From: Mastigias papua | Lineage: Eukaryota > Cnidaria > Scyphozoa > Rhizostomeae > Mastigiidae | Assembly: GCA_964019165.1 (NCBI GenBank) | Contig: OZ025278.1 | Span: forward strand, 8,236,028 to 8,300,027 | Length of the DNA stretch: 64,000 nt | Direction: 5' to 3' | Shown: piece after piece, positions 22,205 to 33,829 of the stretch | How positions within the stretch are numbered: position 1 is the first letter of the stretch | Layout: every line of letters starts with the position of its first letter | Notes under the pieces: generated by a model | The model's database searches: none | The model's input: the letters and a program-made list of their open reading frames with translations, nothing else | What the model was told of the DNA's origin: nothing | Translations under genes and position numbers: made by a program

Positions 22205-23740
22205 TCAATCAGCAACAAGGTCATTACCTAAATTTGCTAAGGAAACACATACATTTACAATACTATCCATGTGACTTTTTTGAGTAAGTTTCAATTGCTG
22301 TGATAGAATTCTAAACGTTTTCAGACGTCTGATGGCCCTCTCGACATGAATTCTTATATTGGAGACTCTTTTTGCCACTGTTGATGCTCTTGGCTTCAGT
22401 TGACCACCTTTTAGACCTGGTGGTAATCTTAAACTACAGGACTTCAATGTGAGCATATGTCATATTCTGAAACCCTTATCTGCCATAATGATATCACCAG
22501 GATTTAGATGATCCAAGAAGCCAGATTTCTTTACAAGGAGCTGATCAGAAACATTCCCAGACCATAACTTAGATATGTAGTTAATGTAACCATTAGGTGT
22601 GCATCCAATCAGCAATTTGTAAGTATTTGTGTTATAGTAAGCACTATAAAGTTTTTTCTGAGCAACTGGCAGACTTGGGGTTTCACACTGAAATTCAACA
22701 GCATCAATGATGCATCTCAGATCCTTGACATAAGTGTTTGGTTTCCCGTGTCTATCCCTCATGGATTTTCGAATGTGCTTTTCATTGCATTTAACTGATG
22801 AAAATCGTCTGAGAAATTGTAACTCCTTATCTAAAAATAATACCCATGTAATGAATATATTGCTGGCTAAGTTCACTGAAATTCCAAACAGATGAGCAGT
22901 CATTTCGGTGTCAATACCTCGTCGAATTCTCATCAGTGTTAGTAAAAATTCTTCCCATGTTGATAGTTTCCTCAACCGTGTATTCTTATTCCTCCCGTTG
23001 GGTTCAGACCCTCGCCAAAGAGATATCCTATCTGCTTTATCTTTCACAAGATCAAAAAGAAAGTAAAGCAGCTCTCTGGACTTCAATCCTGTGTAATACA
23101 TAGGATGCTCAAATATTCTGTCAATCCAATTCTTCCTCAACAACCTCTCCAAGCTTAATGTCTGCGTGCCTTGTTCAACAGTAACAACACAGTCAGATTC
23201 TATCATTGAGCAGGCTCTCACATTTTCTGGCATCTCATTTGTGCTACAACTGGTATCCTGTTTTATGGAATCCCAATATGTACTTCATGAAACACTACGA
23301 AGGATATAAGCTACTTCCCGTTCTTCTTCCAAACTATTTTCTGTTTCTGATGAAGCGGGTTCCGGTTCAGTTTCGGGACACTCTCTTTCGCCATCAGTCT
23401 GGTGTGACTGTTTCCTTCGTTTTTGAAAAGCAACCTCTAGTCTGTTACGGGCCTCTTCATTCATGTCTGCCGGGAGAGGAAAAGGATTTTCATTTGTTGG
23501 CCCATCCTCACCAATCCAGTGCAAAGAGCAAATAAAATGATGGTAGGTTAGTTTTTCTAGCGATAACTGATAGGCCGGTCTTTTGCAGGCATGTATCCAC
23601 CTCATTGCAGAAGCTTTCTGGCGTTTTTTGCCAGGAAAATGAATAAAACGAACAGGCTTCCCATACCGATTAGTCATGGAAGGCCTGTCTGGATACCTGG
23701 AATCATTACTACAAGTTCCATGTGAGCACCTTCTTACCAT
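22205..23740 (-). pseudogene. ISL2EU THAP-DDE transposase with two in-frame TGA stops
   Basis: Catalyses cut-and-paste movement. The N-terminal THAP-type C2CH finger is visible in RRCSHGTCSND (two cysteines), AMRWIHACKRP and FICSLHW (final C and H). A helix-turn-helix part follows (LRKLSTWEEFLLTLMRIRRG). The DDE residues sit in CIIDAVEFQC, IIMADKGFRI and IRIHVERAIRRLK. The whole protein lies in a single frame, broken only by TGA codons at 23285-23287 and 22460-22462. The gene is convergent with the YqaJ gene, with about 200 bp of AT-rich sequence between them. Confidence 0.9.
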
Positions 23741-23898
23741 CTTCTCGTTATCTTTCTATTTAGAACATCCAAATGTTGTATTCAGTACTGGCCTAGATTT
23801 ATTATTTGTCCTTACTTTCCCCATGTGACCTGTGGAGCCAATCAGAATGCTTTATTTGCAATCGCAGTACTGCGCAAAGGCACATCCAGTAAAGGTGG

Positions 23899-24230
23899 AT
23901 TGATAGGAGATGTTGTCTACTGCGACCAGAATTTTGGGAACAAGGTAGCTCAATAATGGCAGACAAGGGGTTCACTATTGCTGACTTACTGCAGCACCTA
24001 AAGGTTTCCTTAAACATCCCTGCTTTCCTTGGAGATAGAGATCAACTGCCGCATGCTGAGGTAGTAGAGTGCTAAACAGTTGCAGCAGTGCGAATATATA
24101 TCGGAATGTCCATAGAAAGAGTTTACAAAAATTTGACAAATTCGAAACAAACAATTCCACTGTCCTTCACGGTTCAGAGAATCAAATATAGGCTGTTAGT
24201 TGCTTGCCATGTAAATTCATAGACCTCTTG
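23899..24230 (+). pseudogene. THAP/DDE transposase, 3' part
   Basis: Continues the gene interrupted at 19151: RPEFWEQGSSIMADKGFTIA (second catalytic aspartate in MADKGF), NIPAFLGDRDQLPHAEVVE, then AAVRIYIGMSIERVYKN in the expected place of the RIHVERAIxRxK block, whose glutamate is altered here. Joining text across the inserted element restores the usual order of this transposase. Confidence 0.8.
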
Positions 24231-24239
24231 AATTAGGAA

Positions 24240-25552
24240 TAACGTACATTTTTGCTTACATTTTTACCAAAAATTCACTAGAAAATAGAAGACATTATTG
24301 TCTTAATGTCTTAATGGGCAATAATATGGTAAAGTTAGAAGGGTAACTGAGTATGGTAAAAACTGACCAGTACAGCACGTTTTATTACAGACGAAAAGAA
24401 ACATACTCTCTTCATTGCAGATAGAAGCTTGAAAAGAAGTTTTACTGCGTAGGTTGGCGTCTCTGTCAACTACCTACTTTCTCTATCTGTAGAATGTAGG
24501 GCAGAAAATACCGTTGGTAAACTCCATTTAATATTTTAACAACTGGACTAAGCTATTCATGATCAAAGTTTACATTTACAATGATCAGCACTTCATAAAC
24601 ATAAGAAACAAAATGGCACCATCTAAGACCAATCAAGCCCACAGGAATCTGAATGTGGGTGCAATATCAACTTGAATGATCTGACTTCAAAAACAATTCA
24701 GTTGCATCGTTCTTGGCAAAAGCTCTTATCATCTACATGCTAATTTGGGCTCCAATTTCTTTCAGTATAGGGACATTTGACTTCCAACAATCAAGGTTTC
24801 ATGTTACTATTTATTAATATTTCGCAAAGGTAACAACCACTTCTTGATTTACAGAGCCAAAATCCTAAGTTGGTTATAAAACTACTGAGTAAATAGTCAA
24901 AGAGAAATAATATAATGATCAATGAGGATTATAAATATTATCTTAAGTTTCACAAAGATTGTCCTGCTACCTTTGGGTAGGAGGAGGGAGCTACAAAGCG
25001 TCACCCATTTAAGGTAAATTGCTCACTAGCAATCTAGCCTCGTCGGAAAACGATCGTTCGTCCTTCCAATCATTTATAACTGTTCAATGGAAACAGAAGA
25101 ACATTCTAACCAAACCATTCGAAAAAATTACTAAACACCATAAAAAACAAAATGCAAATGTTTATTGAAGGAGCAAATAATTTTCCAGGGCAATGAATGA
25201 TAAAATAGGGTGAAATGGGTGAAACAAGATAAAATCTGCTATAACTGTTGCGATAGATTAAAAAATGATGAAAAATATGCACCTGAACGTAATTTGAAAT
25301 GAATCCTTGAAAACCCAAGCTTCAATAATTTTAAAAAATACGTTCTACAAGTAAAGCGTCTCTGGAAGGCAACTGCAATGTGCAGATAAAGAGCAGACAT
25401 TTTCAGTCACCATGGGTCCTTCCGGACTAGTTGCCAATTCTTAGAGCACTCCGTAACAGCACTTCAGTCTATTTTCATCGCGATCAAACTAGCTGAGTCT
25501 AAATAATGATAAAAATAAGAAAGACAAGAAAGTGAAACTAAAGGCAGCAAAC
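24240..25552. other. WDR35 intron sequence, no gene seen
   Basis: Only short chance frames are present on both strands. No repeat ends were recognised. The next feature is the WDR35 exon. Confidence 0.6.
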
Positions 25553-25657
25553 CTTCGAGCAAAGAGCGAAAGCTCTGTTCGCAGCGGCAGCTAGAGCCAA
25601 TAGTGAATACGCATTTGTAGGGTTGATAATGTCTTCATAGTCGCAAAGATGAATTGC
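25553..25657 (-). CDS. WDR35: WDR35 exon, 105 bases
   Basis: Encodes [20 protein letters not shown] then [15 protein letters not shown]. It corresponds to the YEDII-(x)-YSLLAL…CSK region just before AFIKL. Acceptor AG is at 25659-25658 and the donor GT at 25552-25551, both in phase 0. The intron to the next exon is 11,667 bp and contains a CR1-like LINE, a long inverted repeat and the ISL2EU element nested in a THAP transposase gene. Confidence 0.93.
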
Positions 25658-25859
25658 CTGGAAATAACAATATCCTTATTAAATGAAACATTATCAACAC
25701 TTCGCAAACAGATGGGAAAAACAAGATGATCAAGAAATATGATCTACTGCTAATGGTGCTCTTCAAATAACCATCTCAATAAAATTTCAGTCAATAAAAG
25801 TAGAGAATATGTAGGGGTTAACAAAAAAGGGAAAAGTATTAAAGGCGTTTCCTTATCCG

Positions 25860-26060
25860 TTAGGGACCATATCATTCTTGCTTTGATGTTTACTGTGCTT
25901 CACTACTATCTAGTTAATTCTGCCTGACCCGTCTTTGTTCCTCTGACCTTTTATTGCCATGTTTACTATCTATATAAGCCCCCCTATTTTTCCTATATTA
26001 ACTGAGGATGGGGATAAGTAATCCCGAAACGTCTTAATAATGGTAATGTCGCAGTGATGG
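25860..26060 (+). repeat. Penelope-like terminal fragment with ribozyme
   Basis: A short fragment with a TATA-like TATATAAG (about 25970) followed closely by a hammerhead-like motif. This layout is typical of Penelope-like terminal repeats. No coding region is attached. Confidence 0.5.
25998..26041 (+). ncRNA. Hammerhead-ribozyme-like motif of a second Penelope family
   Basis: TATTAA, core CTGAGGA, hairpin GGGAT-AAGTA-ATCCC, GAAA, CGT, C, then TTAATA. The first and last six bases pair perfectly. Stem II has five pairs and stem III is minimal (AC/GU before the cleavage-site C). The core boxes are intact, but one or two unpaired bases precede stem II. Confidence 0.6.
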
Positions 26061-26309
26061 AAATGTCACAAAATAAGAATGATAGTGTCGTAGTAATGGC
26101 AGTGTCGCAATACGACGCTGGAATTGTCATTAAGAAATCAGAAGAAATGCTGAGTTCTTTCGTTATCAAGCTAACTTTATAATGTTCCTCGTCGTGGTCA
26201 TCATCCTTAAATTTATATCGAAGCTACGGTTTCCAACGGACGTCTCAAAATTTGAGTCATCAGGAACATGCTTACCTTCGCAAGTTAAAGGCAAGATCAG
26301 AAAGATATA

Positions 26310-26665
26310 TCGAATACACGTTTTTTTTATCAGAAAAAAGTTTATAAGAAAATGAGGCTCAAATGGCCAAAATATTAAGAAAATCCTAAGAAAATCACAA
26401 GGCTCAAGTTCAAGAAAATGCTAAGAAAATCACTGTTCGCCTTCTTTACATGCCAGAAATTGATATTGGGTCATTTTTGCAAACTCTCGTACAAAGATTG
26501 AGACTTATGGTGGCCCAACATATACAGAGTAGCCTGTTTCAGACAGGTTTTTCCTTCAGAAGTTAAGAAAATCTTAAGAAAATCTCAGCCTCAAATTCGT
26601 GAAAAGTTAAGAAAATTGAGCCTTAGGAAAAAAAGTGTTTTTCTTATAAAAAAAAACCAGTGTTC
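26310..26665. repeat. AAGAAAATC-rich foldback-like repeat
   Basis: Repeated AAGAAAATC and AAGTTAAGAAAAT units between two ends that are roughly mirrored (ACACGTTTTTTTTATC at the left, GTGTTTTTCTTATAAAAA at the right). It is probably a non-autonomous element or a decayed tandem array. No coding content. Confidence 0.4.
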
Positions 26666-27115
26666 TAGAAGCACTCGTCTGTTGCCTCGAGTTTCGAAAG
26701 AAATGGTAAAGTCACTCTGACCCACATAAGAAAAGATCAATGAAAGCCATTCTCAATAACTAGATTTTGCATCAAATAAGTATCACGTATCCCAAACTCT
26801 GTCCATCACAGGCAGCTAAGTTATAGGCAAAGTTATATGTCACGGTTCACATTTGCTGAATCTAATTGCTGAACTAACTACACGAGAAGAGCGACCTTTA
26901 ATATGATTAATTCGGAGAAATTGATTTGGCACGGCACATTGAATTTGACTCGACTGATTTTGCCGAACTCCCAGCAGTTGCACCGCAGCTATGTTAGACG
27001 TCATGCTTGTTATGAACTGGATCAAATGCATAAATATAGCATACACTGCAGGTAATGTATTTCGTTCCCAAATGAGATGGAACTCGCAGAGCATCGAACT
27101 TGGCACCAACATGTA

Positions 27116-27262
<147 letters not shown>

Positions 27263-28004
27263 TGACTTGTAGGATACAGCATCGATGGCTACCTGTTATA
27301 TGTGTCACAAAAGCACAAAATATAGTTGAATCCTCTGCAAAGTTCCAGTATGCAATATGTGCACCACCCCATGGAAGGATGAGGAAGCTGCTGGCAAGGC
27401 ATCTGGCAGCTCTGCTAGTTACTGTGGTAGCTGCTACCTGCTGACGAAGGAGTGGAGTGAAGGGCAAGAACAACAACTGGAAAGACAAACTGATTTTGAA
27501 AGCAATATGCAGGGAAACACCGTGTAACTTCGCTTATGGTAAATACCCTCACAGCCTTCTCAATGCAAACAAATGCATGATTCTTCTTTGAAAATGTTTG
27601 TAAATTATTCATACACATTCGTCCTTCTTATTTTATTCTTTGTAGTCCATAGCCTGGTTTTTTATGCAACTTCATTCATCTCTAGGGGACAGGCTTTGGA
27701 AAATGAGAGTAGTGAGGACGAAACTTACAATGGTGTGAATTTAGATACTGCCAGAAGCAGAATATGCTAGAGAATGTCGAAAGAAAAAAGGTGAAGAAGA
27801 GAGCAGCAGAAAGGGACAGTGATCAGAACGTTTATTGAATGACATCAGAAATATCATAACTTGAGATGAGTTTTTCACACAGAAACTTATATTTACAAAC
27901 AATAGAAACCAAAAAAGTTCTGAAAGCTATGAAAGCATTTTGGATTAAATGAAAAACACGCGCAGTGGAAAGAAATGAAGCTGTTGAGATTTCTTCCACT
28001 CAAA

Positions 28005-28318
28005 TCCACAATAAATTTAAGAAAGTAGTATCTGAGTGCAAAAACGCAGCTATGATGATGAGGCAAGTGGCATAAAACGATATGAAGAAGAGCAAGGGTA
28101 TGGAAAATGGTTTAATCAATTGTTTGCACTGTTGAAGACAAGAGACTCTTGTCTACCAGATCAAGGTATTGAGCACAATATTTCTTCTGCTGGAAAAACC
28201 TCTGATTCACAAGAGCTCTTTGTGCTAGTGCAAGCAAAGAGGAAGAACATTAAGAAAGAAAGTAAATTTGATGAATGGATGGCTATGATGAAAAGTATTG
28301 TTGATAGCAACCTAATGA
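28005..28318 (+). pseudogene. Harbinger Myb/SANT-like gene fragment, copy 1
   Basis: Reads NKFKKVVSECKNAAMM and, after a frameshift, SGIKRYEEEQGYGKWFNQLF. This resembles the Myb/SANT-like DNA-binding protein that accompanies the PIF/Harbinger transposase. The same 314 bp recurs at 30861-31174 with the same frameshift and almost no changes. After 28318 the copies differ. Confidence 0.55.
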
Positions 28319-28379
28319 GTGACTTTTCAAAAATTTGCCAGAGAGGAAACTGAGAATCCAAGACAGCATTACGTGAAGC

Positions 28380-29060
28380 TGATGCAACTTTTATTACAAT
28401 CACAAGCACAACCCCAGAAGCAACGACAATTATATCTGTTACTGACAATAAAAGAGAAAGAGACAAATGCAAACGAGATTCAGGATGACAAAAGAATTTC
28501 CTCCTGTATTGAAACGTTCTAGAGGAATCACCACGAGTTGGAATAAAGATGCCAGAGGAGAGTACGAAGTAAATGAAGTCACGAATGTGCCATGCTTCCA
28601 ATATGGAGTATAAAAAGGACTTTTTAAAGAAAGATTAGAGAGAAACACAGATTTTCACATATAACATGCGACGCTTTGACGCAACAGATCAAGCGAAGAG
28701 AACACCAAGTAAAGATAGACAATCTGACTATCTAATGTTCACATTTCATGTACTATTAGTTGTGTTGATACGCTAAAAAGCATGGTATGTTAAATGTGAA
28801 GGTCTGTGCGTCTCTCTCATCTTTTTTCGCAAAACTCTGTTTATAATCCATATTGGAAGCATAGCACATTGCTGAATTCATTCTCTTTTTACTCTCCTGA
28901 AGTATCTTGTTTATTCCGACTCGTGGTGATTCCTCTAGAAAGTTTCAAAAAAGGAGGAAATTCTTTTGTCAACCTGAATCTCGTTTGAATTTTCTGTCTC
29001 TTTTATTGTCAGTAACAATATCATAACCAACAACAAACACAGTCCCAGCAGTAATCTTAT
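28380..29060. repeat. Imperfect inverted repeat in Harbinger region
   Basis: The plus strand at about 28430-28615 and the minus strand at about 29020-28835 share GACAATAAAAGAGA, ACAAAAGAATTTCCTCCT, GAGGAATCACCACGAGT and GCTTCCAATATGGA. About 220 bp lies between the arms. It looks like two insertions of the same sequence in opposite directions. Confidence 0.75.
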
Positions 29061-29689
29061 CATCAGCCATCACAAGATATGCAATACAATACAGGTTTTT
29101 TATATAAGAAACAAACTTTCTCCCTTAAGCCCGGATGTTTCTCAATATTTCGTCAAATCCAGCTTTAAATGTTTTTAAGTGCGTCTTAAAAGTCTTGAAA
29201 TTTCCTATAGCAACAAGGCAACTATGATAGGAAAAATCGAAGTTCTAGTTGAAAACATTTGAGAGAGGGATGTTGATTATATTTTGTTTCCAGTTCAATA
29301 AAAAATTTTCTCGCAAAATGAGATTCTTCAAGTTTACTTCTGAAACTCAACTTGACTGTGTTCCTTAACTGTTTCCAAACTTTTGCGTGATTTGAGCCTA
29401 ATATTTCCCCTATCCTAGTTTCTTATAAAAAAGATGTGCATTGTAACACAAGCTCACAATGATAATGCTAATAGCACATCATATTATTGACTTTTAGATG
29501 CACAAAGCAATTAAACAAAGCACTAAAACAAAACAAACTAAAAGTCAAATAAGTTTTATCCAGATGTTATTTTGATCAAACATTTCAGTTCATTTGCTAG
29601 TGCTCTTGTGTTCCCTATTGAACCTTTTTTGTGATAACGTGTCTAACTTTATCTTTTTTGGATCAATGATCTAATAGCTTGTCTTCATT

Positions 29690-30575
29690 GGCGAAAGGTC
29701 ACGTATTGTTTCCATGTCCCATTTCTGGTGTGCTGCTTGGTCTAAAAGTTTTGCAATACCATGCAAGCAAGTGTGGCCAGTCTGCTCTGGCAGAGATTTC
29801 CCACTCATTTTCTCAAAAGTAGATGCCATCGCCCCTTAAGTTGCCCATATGCACCCTCAACAACCATTCTTACACGGTTTTGTCTTTTATTGAACTATCT
29901 TTGTTCTTTGCTTAAAATGGTGTGGTGTAGGGCTTCGGTAAGGTATGTCTCAAAACGGAAATGCTGAATCACCAAGTATTAAGCGTGGAATGCTCACACC
30001 TTCCTCTTATTGAGTAAATATTGGGAGAAATTTGCCATCTTTAATTGAAGATCACAAAGCTGTTCATTAGACAATGATGGAATCATAGAAATTCCCAGGA
30101 TATCAACAGCTTCTCCAGATAAAGCTATACTTAGCATCAACCATTGACATTAGAGAGCCATTAGAACAATGGAGTAAACAATTTCAAAAATTAAGATACT
30201 CTCTGAGGGCTACTTCTCCAGAAGAGGGGCATTTAGTAGGAATGTGGTAGCCATTGACTGCTCACTAGCTGAATGGGAATTGCTAGAGTTCTTTTAAGTC
30301 TAACATTTTCTTTCTAAAAGCTTCATCACTTGCTGGCAAGTGAGAAGTAACACATTTTCTCCAAAGGCATGAGACAATGCAATGGTTTCATTCACTTCTT
30401 GCACGACTGTTGAAACTGCGCAGTAGTTCTGGATTCGGCACATGAGAAGCGCGACTAGAATGTACAATGCTACGAACGTCTCTATGGACGGTAGGGAATA
30501 TATGCATCGTGAGGGATATTGGCAGCACTGCTGCTCAGATTTCTTAGGCATTGCGCATTTAGAGCTACCATCCAA
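29690..30575 (-). pseudogene. PIF/Harbinger DDE transposase remnant
   Basis: The minus strand gives, across several frames, CRIQNYCAVSTVVQEVNETI, CPSSGEVALREYLNF, LMSMVDAKY, LILGDSAFPF (the GDSAYP block with the second aspartate) and VVEGAYGQLKGRW-type reading (the glutamate block). These are the conserved blocks of the DDE_Tnp_4/Harbinger transposase in the right order. Stops and frameshifts are frequent. Confidence 0.75.
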
Positions 30576-30860
30576 AGGTCATCAAGTTTCTCCAATACGT
30601 CGGCTAGAGTGTTCCCAAGGACCTCATTTCTTTCAATAATAATGACATGTACATCTCTTGTGAACTCAATCTTGTATATATACTATACATACATATTGAT
30701 ATTTAGTAAACTTTCATAGCTCTAAAACTCGCTGTTTGTGTAATGTGTCCTGATAATCAGAGAAGCTTTATAGAAAAACTTTATTATCTGGCAATTTGTA
30801 TGTTCTACTGGCAATGTTCCTTCACAAGCGTAGATCTTTCAATAAATTACCATTGAATGG

Positions 30861-31416
30861 TCCACAATAAATTTAAAAAAGTAGTATCTGAGTGCAAAAA
30901 CGCAGCTATGATGATGAGGCAAGTGGCATAAAACGATATGAAGAAGAGCAAGGGTATGGAAAATGGTTTAATCAATTGTTTGCACTGTTGAAGACAAGAG
31001 ACTCTTGTCTACCAGATCAAGGTATTGAGCACAATATTTCTTCTGCTGGAAAAACCTCTGATTCACAAGAGCTCTTTGTGCTAGTGCAAGCAAAGAGGAA
31101 GAACATTAAGAAAGAAAGTAAATTTGATGAATGGATGGCTATGATGAAAAGTATTGTTGATAGCAACCTAATGAGCAGCGGTTCAGTTTTTCAAAGTCAA
31201 TTACTAGCAGTTCAGGCATTGCCCTTCATTGCGACACTATGTAATGGTCATGTGGCTACTGCATGTACCTTAAGCCTGTGTCCATATAACTCTCATCGAC
31301 CGGCGACATTTAAAGTTTTATTGGAAACTCTCTCTTCTAAATACCAGCGAGCCACAGCAGACATGGATGAAAAGTTGAATCCAGCTCAACTTTTCTCTCT
31401 CTTGGGGTGCCAGTGA
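30861..31416 (+). pseudogene. Harbinger Myb/SANT-like gene fragment, copy 2
   Basis: The first 314 bases repeat copy 1 almost exactly, including its frameshift. From 31175 a different text continues in frame (SSGSVFQSQLLAVQ…LFSLLGCQ) to a stop near 31416, which I do not recognise. It lies on the opposite strand to the transposase remnant, the usual arrangement for Harbinger elements. Confidence 0.55.
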
Positions 31417-31582
31417 GGGCTTGTAAGAAAACATGGCTGCGGTGAAACGGCAAAGCCGCTACAACAGCGGCAAACACATTTCAGAATCACCAAAGTCAGG
31501 TGATCTTGCAAAGCCGATCAAAATGTTGCGAAAATGGGACATTTACCGCGTAAATGTCCTTTAACTACAGAGGCGACACGTT

Positions 31583-32251
31583 GTGTTCCTCACTCCTATC
31601 CCCCAGATTGGGCATCACATGATTAGACTATGCCATTTCTTTAACCTAGTGAAATCACAATCGCCAAGTTACCTTTTTGATGAAATCCCTCCCGAACGTC
31701 AACTGAACTACAGTCTTAGGCACCATCGTGATTATGAAGTACATGTTGCTAGAACCAATCGCTTTTCTAAATCTTATTTTCATAATACTCTGTTCGAGTG
31801 GAATTTGCTTGGGGAAGAGCTCAAAAATTCAATATCCCTTTCTCAGTTTAAGAACAAATTATTAAAAATCATAAGACCAGAGGGAAATTCTGTCTACAAT
31901 ATTTCTGATATTGAAGGTGTGAGATTACTCACAAAGTTGCGTTTAAAGTTTAGTATGCTGAATGAACATAAATTTAGACACAACTTTGATAGTCTTACTC
32001 CATTTTGTGCTTGTGGTAATGACTTGGAAGACAGCGAGCACTTTCTCCTGCACTGGCCCCAGTTTGATGTGATGCGGCAAGATCTCCTTGGACGGCTCTC
32101 TGAAGTTCCTGGTTTTAAAATCAATCTAGAAGATAAACCTTTGTGTGACTTGCTTCTGTTCGGAGACTCTAAAAATAGTGGCATTATCAATCGAATAATC
32201 CTTGAAGCAACAATTTCTTTCATCAAAACCACGAAAAGGTTTTCAGATTGA
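31583..32251 (+). pseudogene. LINE C-terminal region
   Basis: An open frame of 222 codons with LRHHRDYEVHVARTNRFSKS, FFNLVKSQSP and LTKLRLKFSMLNEHKFRHNF followed by the zinc-knuckle-like CACGNDLEDSEHFLLHW. This is the tail seen after the RT in many Jockey/CR1-type LINEs (…LT-RLRLG-L-EHKF…C-CG…E…HFLL-C). The RT itself is absent, so the copy is 5'-truncated. Poly-T-rich sequence follows at 32278. Confidence 0.75.
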
Positions 32252-32259
32252 ACTTAAGC

Positions 32260-33620
32260 ACTAAACAGCAGCAACCTTTTGTTTTTTTTTCTTTTTGTTT
32301 TTTTTTTGTTTACTTGTAGTAATTGTAACGGGTGTCTTGTAAAGAAGTACTTCCATTTACACTGTTTGATAGCAGAAATGCTCATTACCGTACGCCCTTT
32401 CGGCGGGGCGGTGCGTGCTGGGTGATTAATTTCGTTGCCTGGTGCGCGCCGTTATGTTCCAAGGCGTTTTTTTTCCATGATATTATTTTATGGGTGCCAT
32501 TTCTAGTAAGGTGGTGACCATATCCAGTGAGGTGGTGGAGGTCTTCTTTCTGAGATGCCCGTTCCAGTTTTTTTCCTGCTTTGTTAGTAAATTATTTGTA
32601 CATATATTTTGAAATTATTATAAGTGGCTGTCGTAGTTGGAACTCGCTGACATCATGTCCTTTCCAGCTATGGCAGCCATAGAATATTTGCATTGATTAG
32701 TTGTAGTTTTAGGATTTTATGTGATAAAAAAAAAACATGATTAGACCATGTCCACGTCATATTGCACGTCTATTGACCTCTACAGTCCTCTTCGTAAACA
32801 AGTTTAGTAGCAATCAACATGGGATACTTACGTTTTCTTCTGATGGATTGGAGTTGGCCTTGTTATCCTCGTTGAATCGTCTATTCTAGTAGCTGGTTCA
32901 TGTGTCAAGGAAACAGTGTAATACCTAGAAGATGAACTGCATCAAGAAGGGAGTGAGTGATTATCCGCTCCAATGGCTGTAGTTAGGCCCTGCACGTTTT
33001 GTCATTTACTGATCGCGATTGTCAGCATCTATTTGTCGCTCTCTATGGAGTGACCTTTGAAGTCGAAGAAGCGTACCTAGACATCATTATGATGAGGTTC
33101 CTGTTATACTACAGCGGTTCCGAGGCTTGTTGGATGTCAGCCTATATATTGCGCACCACTGAATGTGCATTGTGTTTGCCTTGTAGATCCGATTTACATC
33201 TCGTAGCAGGCATTCCATGTTGCTTGTACGCTAGTCTATTTTATCTTAGCATACAGTTATATAGTGCGTTGCTGCGTGTGTTCACAATCGTCAGATCAGA
33301 CCAGATGTTTCATTGTCTAATTAGGCGCCATTTGCCGCGCAGTATGAAGTAAGTATGATCCTAGTCTTCATTGCATAGTGTATGCGATTCTGGCATTAAG
33401 GTATGCCAACTTGTACAGTATTTAAGCTAATATCTCGGGCTTTCGGTACTCATTACTTTTGTATCACTTTTCATCACATTACATTTGTTTTGTCATACCA
33501 AGTTTGTTATACTGGTCAAATAGCTATTGCCTTGTTCAGTCTCCTACCCAATGTGCATCACTGCGCGCCGATCGCACAACGACTCAATAACGTAGGTCAG
33601 GCGGTCAAATATCTTAAATA
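32260..33620. other. No recognisable gene
   Basis: Intronic sequence with short frames only. A GC-richer island lies at 32390-32460 without coding motifs. Confidence 0.5.
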
Positions 33621-33627
33621 TCTGTAA

Positions 33628-33628
33628 C

Positions 33629-33676
<48 letters not shown>
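33628..33676. repeat. (TAA)n microsatellite
   Basis: About 48 bp of AAT/TAA repeat near the 3' border of the R2-like LINE on the minus strand. It may be that element's tail. Confidence 0.9.
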
Positions 33677-33681
<5 letters not shown>

Positions 33682-33829
33682 GCATGCATTGGATTCTAAG
33701 TGATCATTTCTGTCCCGTAGACATTTCGCTCGGGTATTTGCCAGGCTATAACATTAGTCTATATTTAGCAAAAGTGTCAAGACAACTTATCAAATACTAA
33801 AAGTGTCTATACTTCAGTACATTAAATTG

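Larger units (their letters stand above)
19152..23898. mobile_element. ISL2EU-type DNA transposon, complete, 4,747 bp
   Basis: Terminal inverted repeats start CCACCTTTACTGGA on the left and end TCCAGTAAAGGTGG on the right. They are flanked by AT on both sides (19150-19151 and 23899-23900). Further inside both ends share GCATTCT-ATTGGCT and GGTCAC-TG blocks. It carries two convergent genes: a plus-strand YqaJ-type protein and a minus-strand THAP-DDE transposase. As I recall, an AT duplication and the pairing of a YqaJ nuclease with a THAP-DDE transposase characterise ISL2EU within the PIF/Harbinger relatives. Confidence 0.9.

Noticed and set aside
32999..33352. Plus frame of 117 codons, cysteine-rich
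   Set aside because: No recognisable domain, no splice context, and normal intronic base composition; treated as chance.
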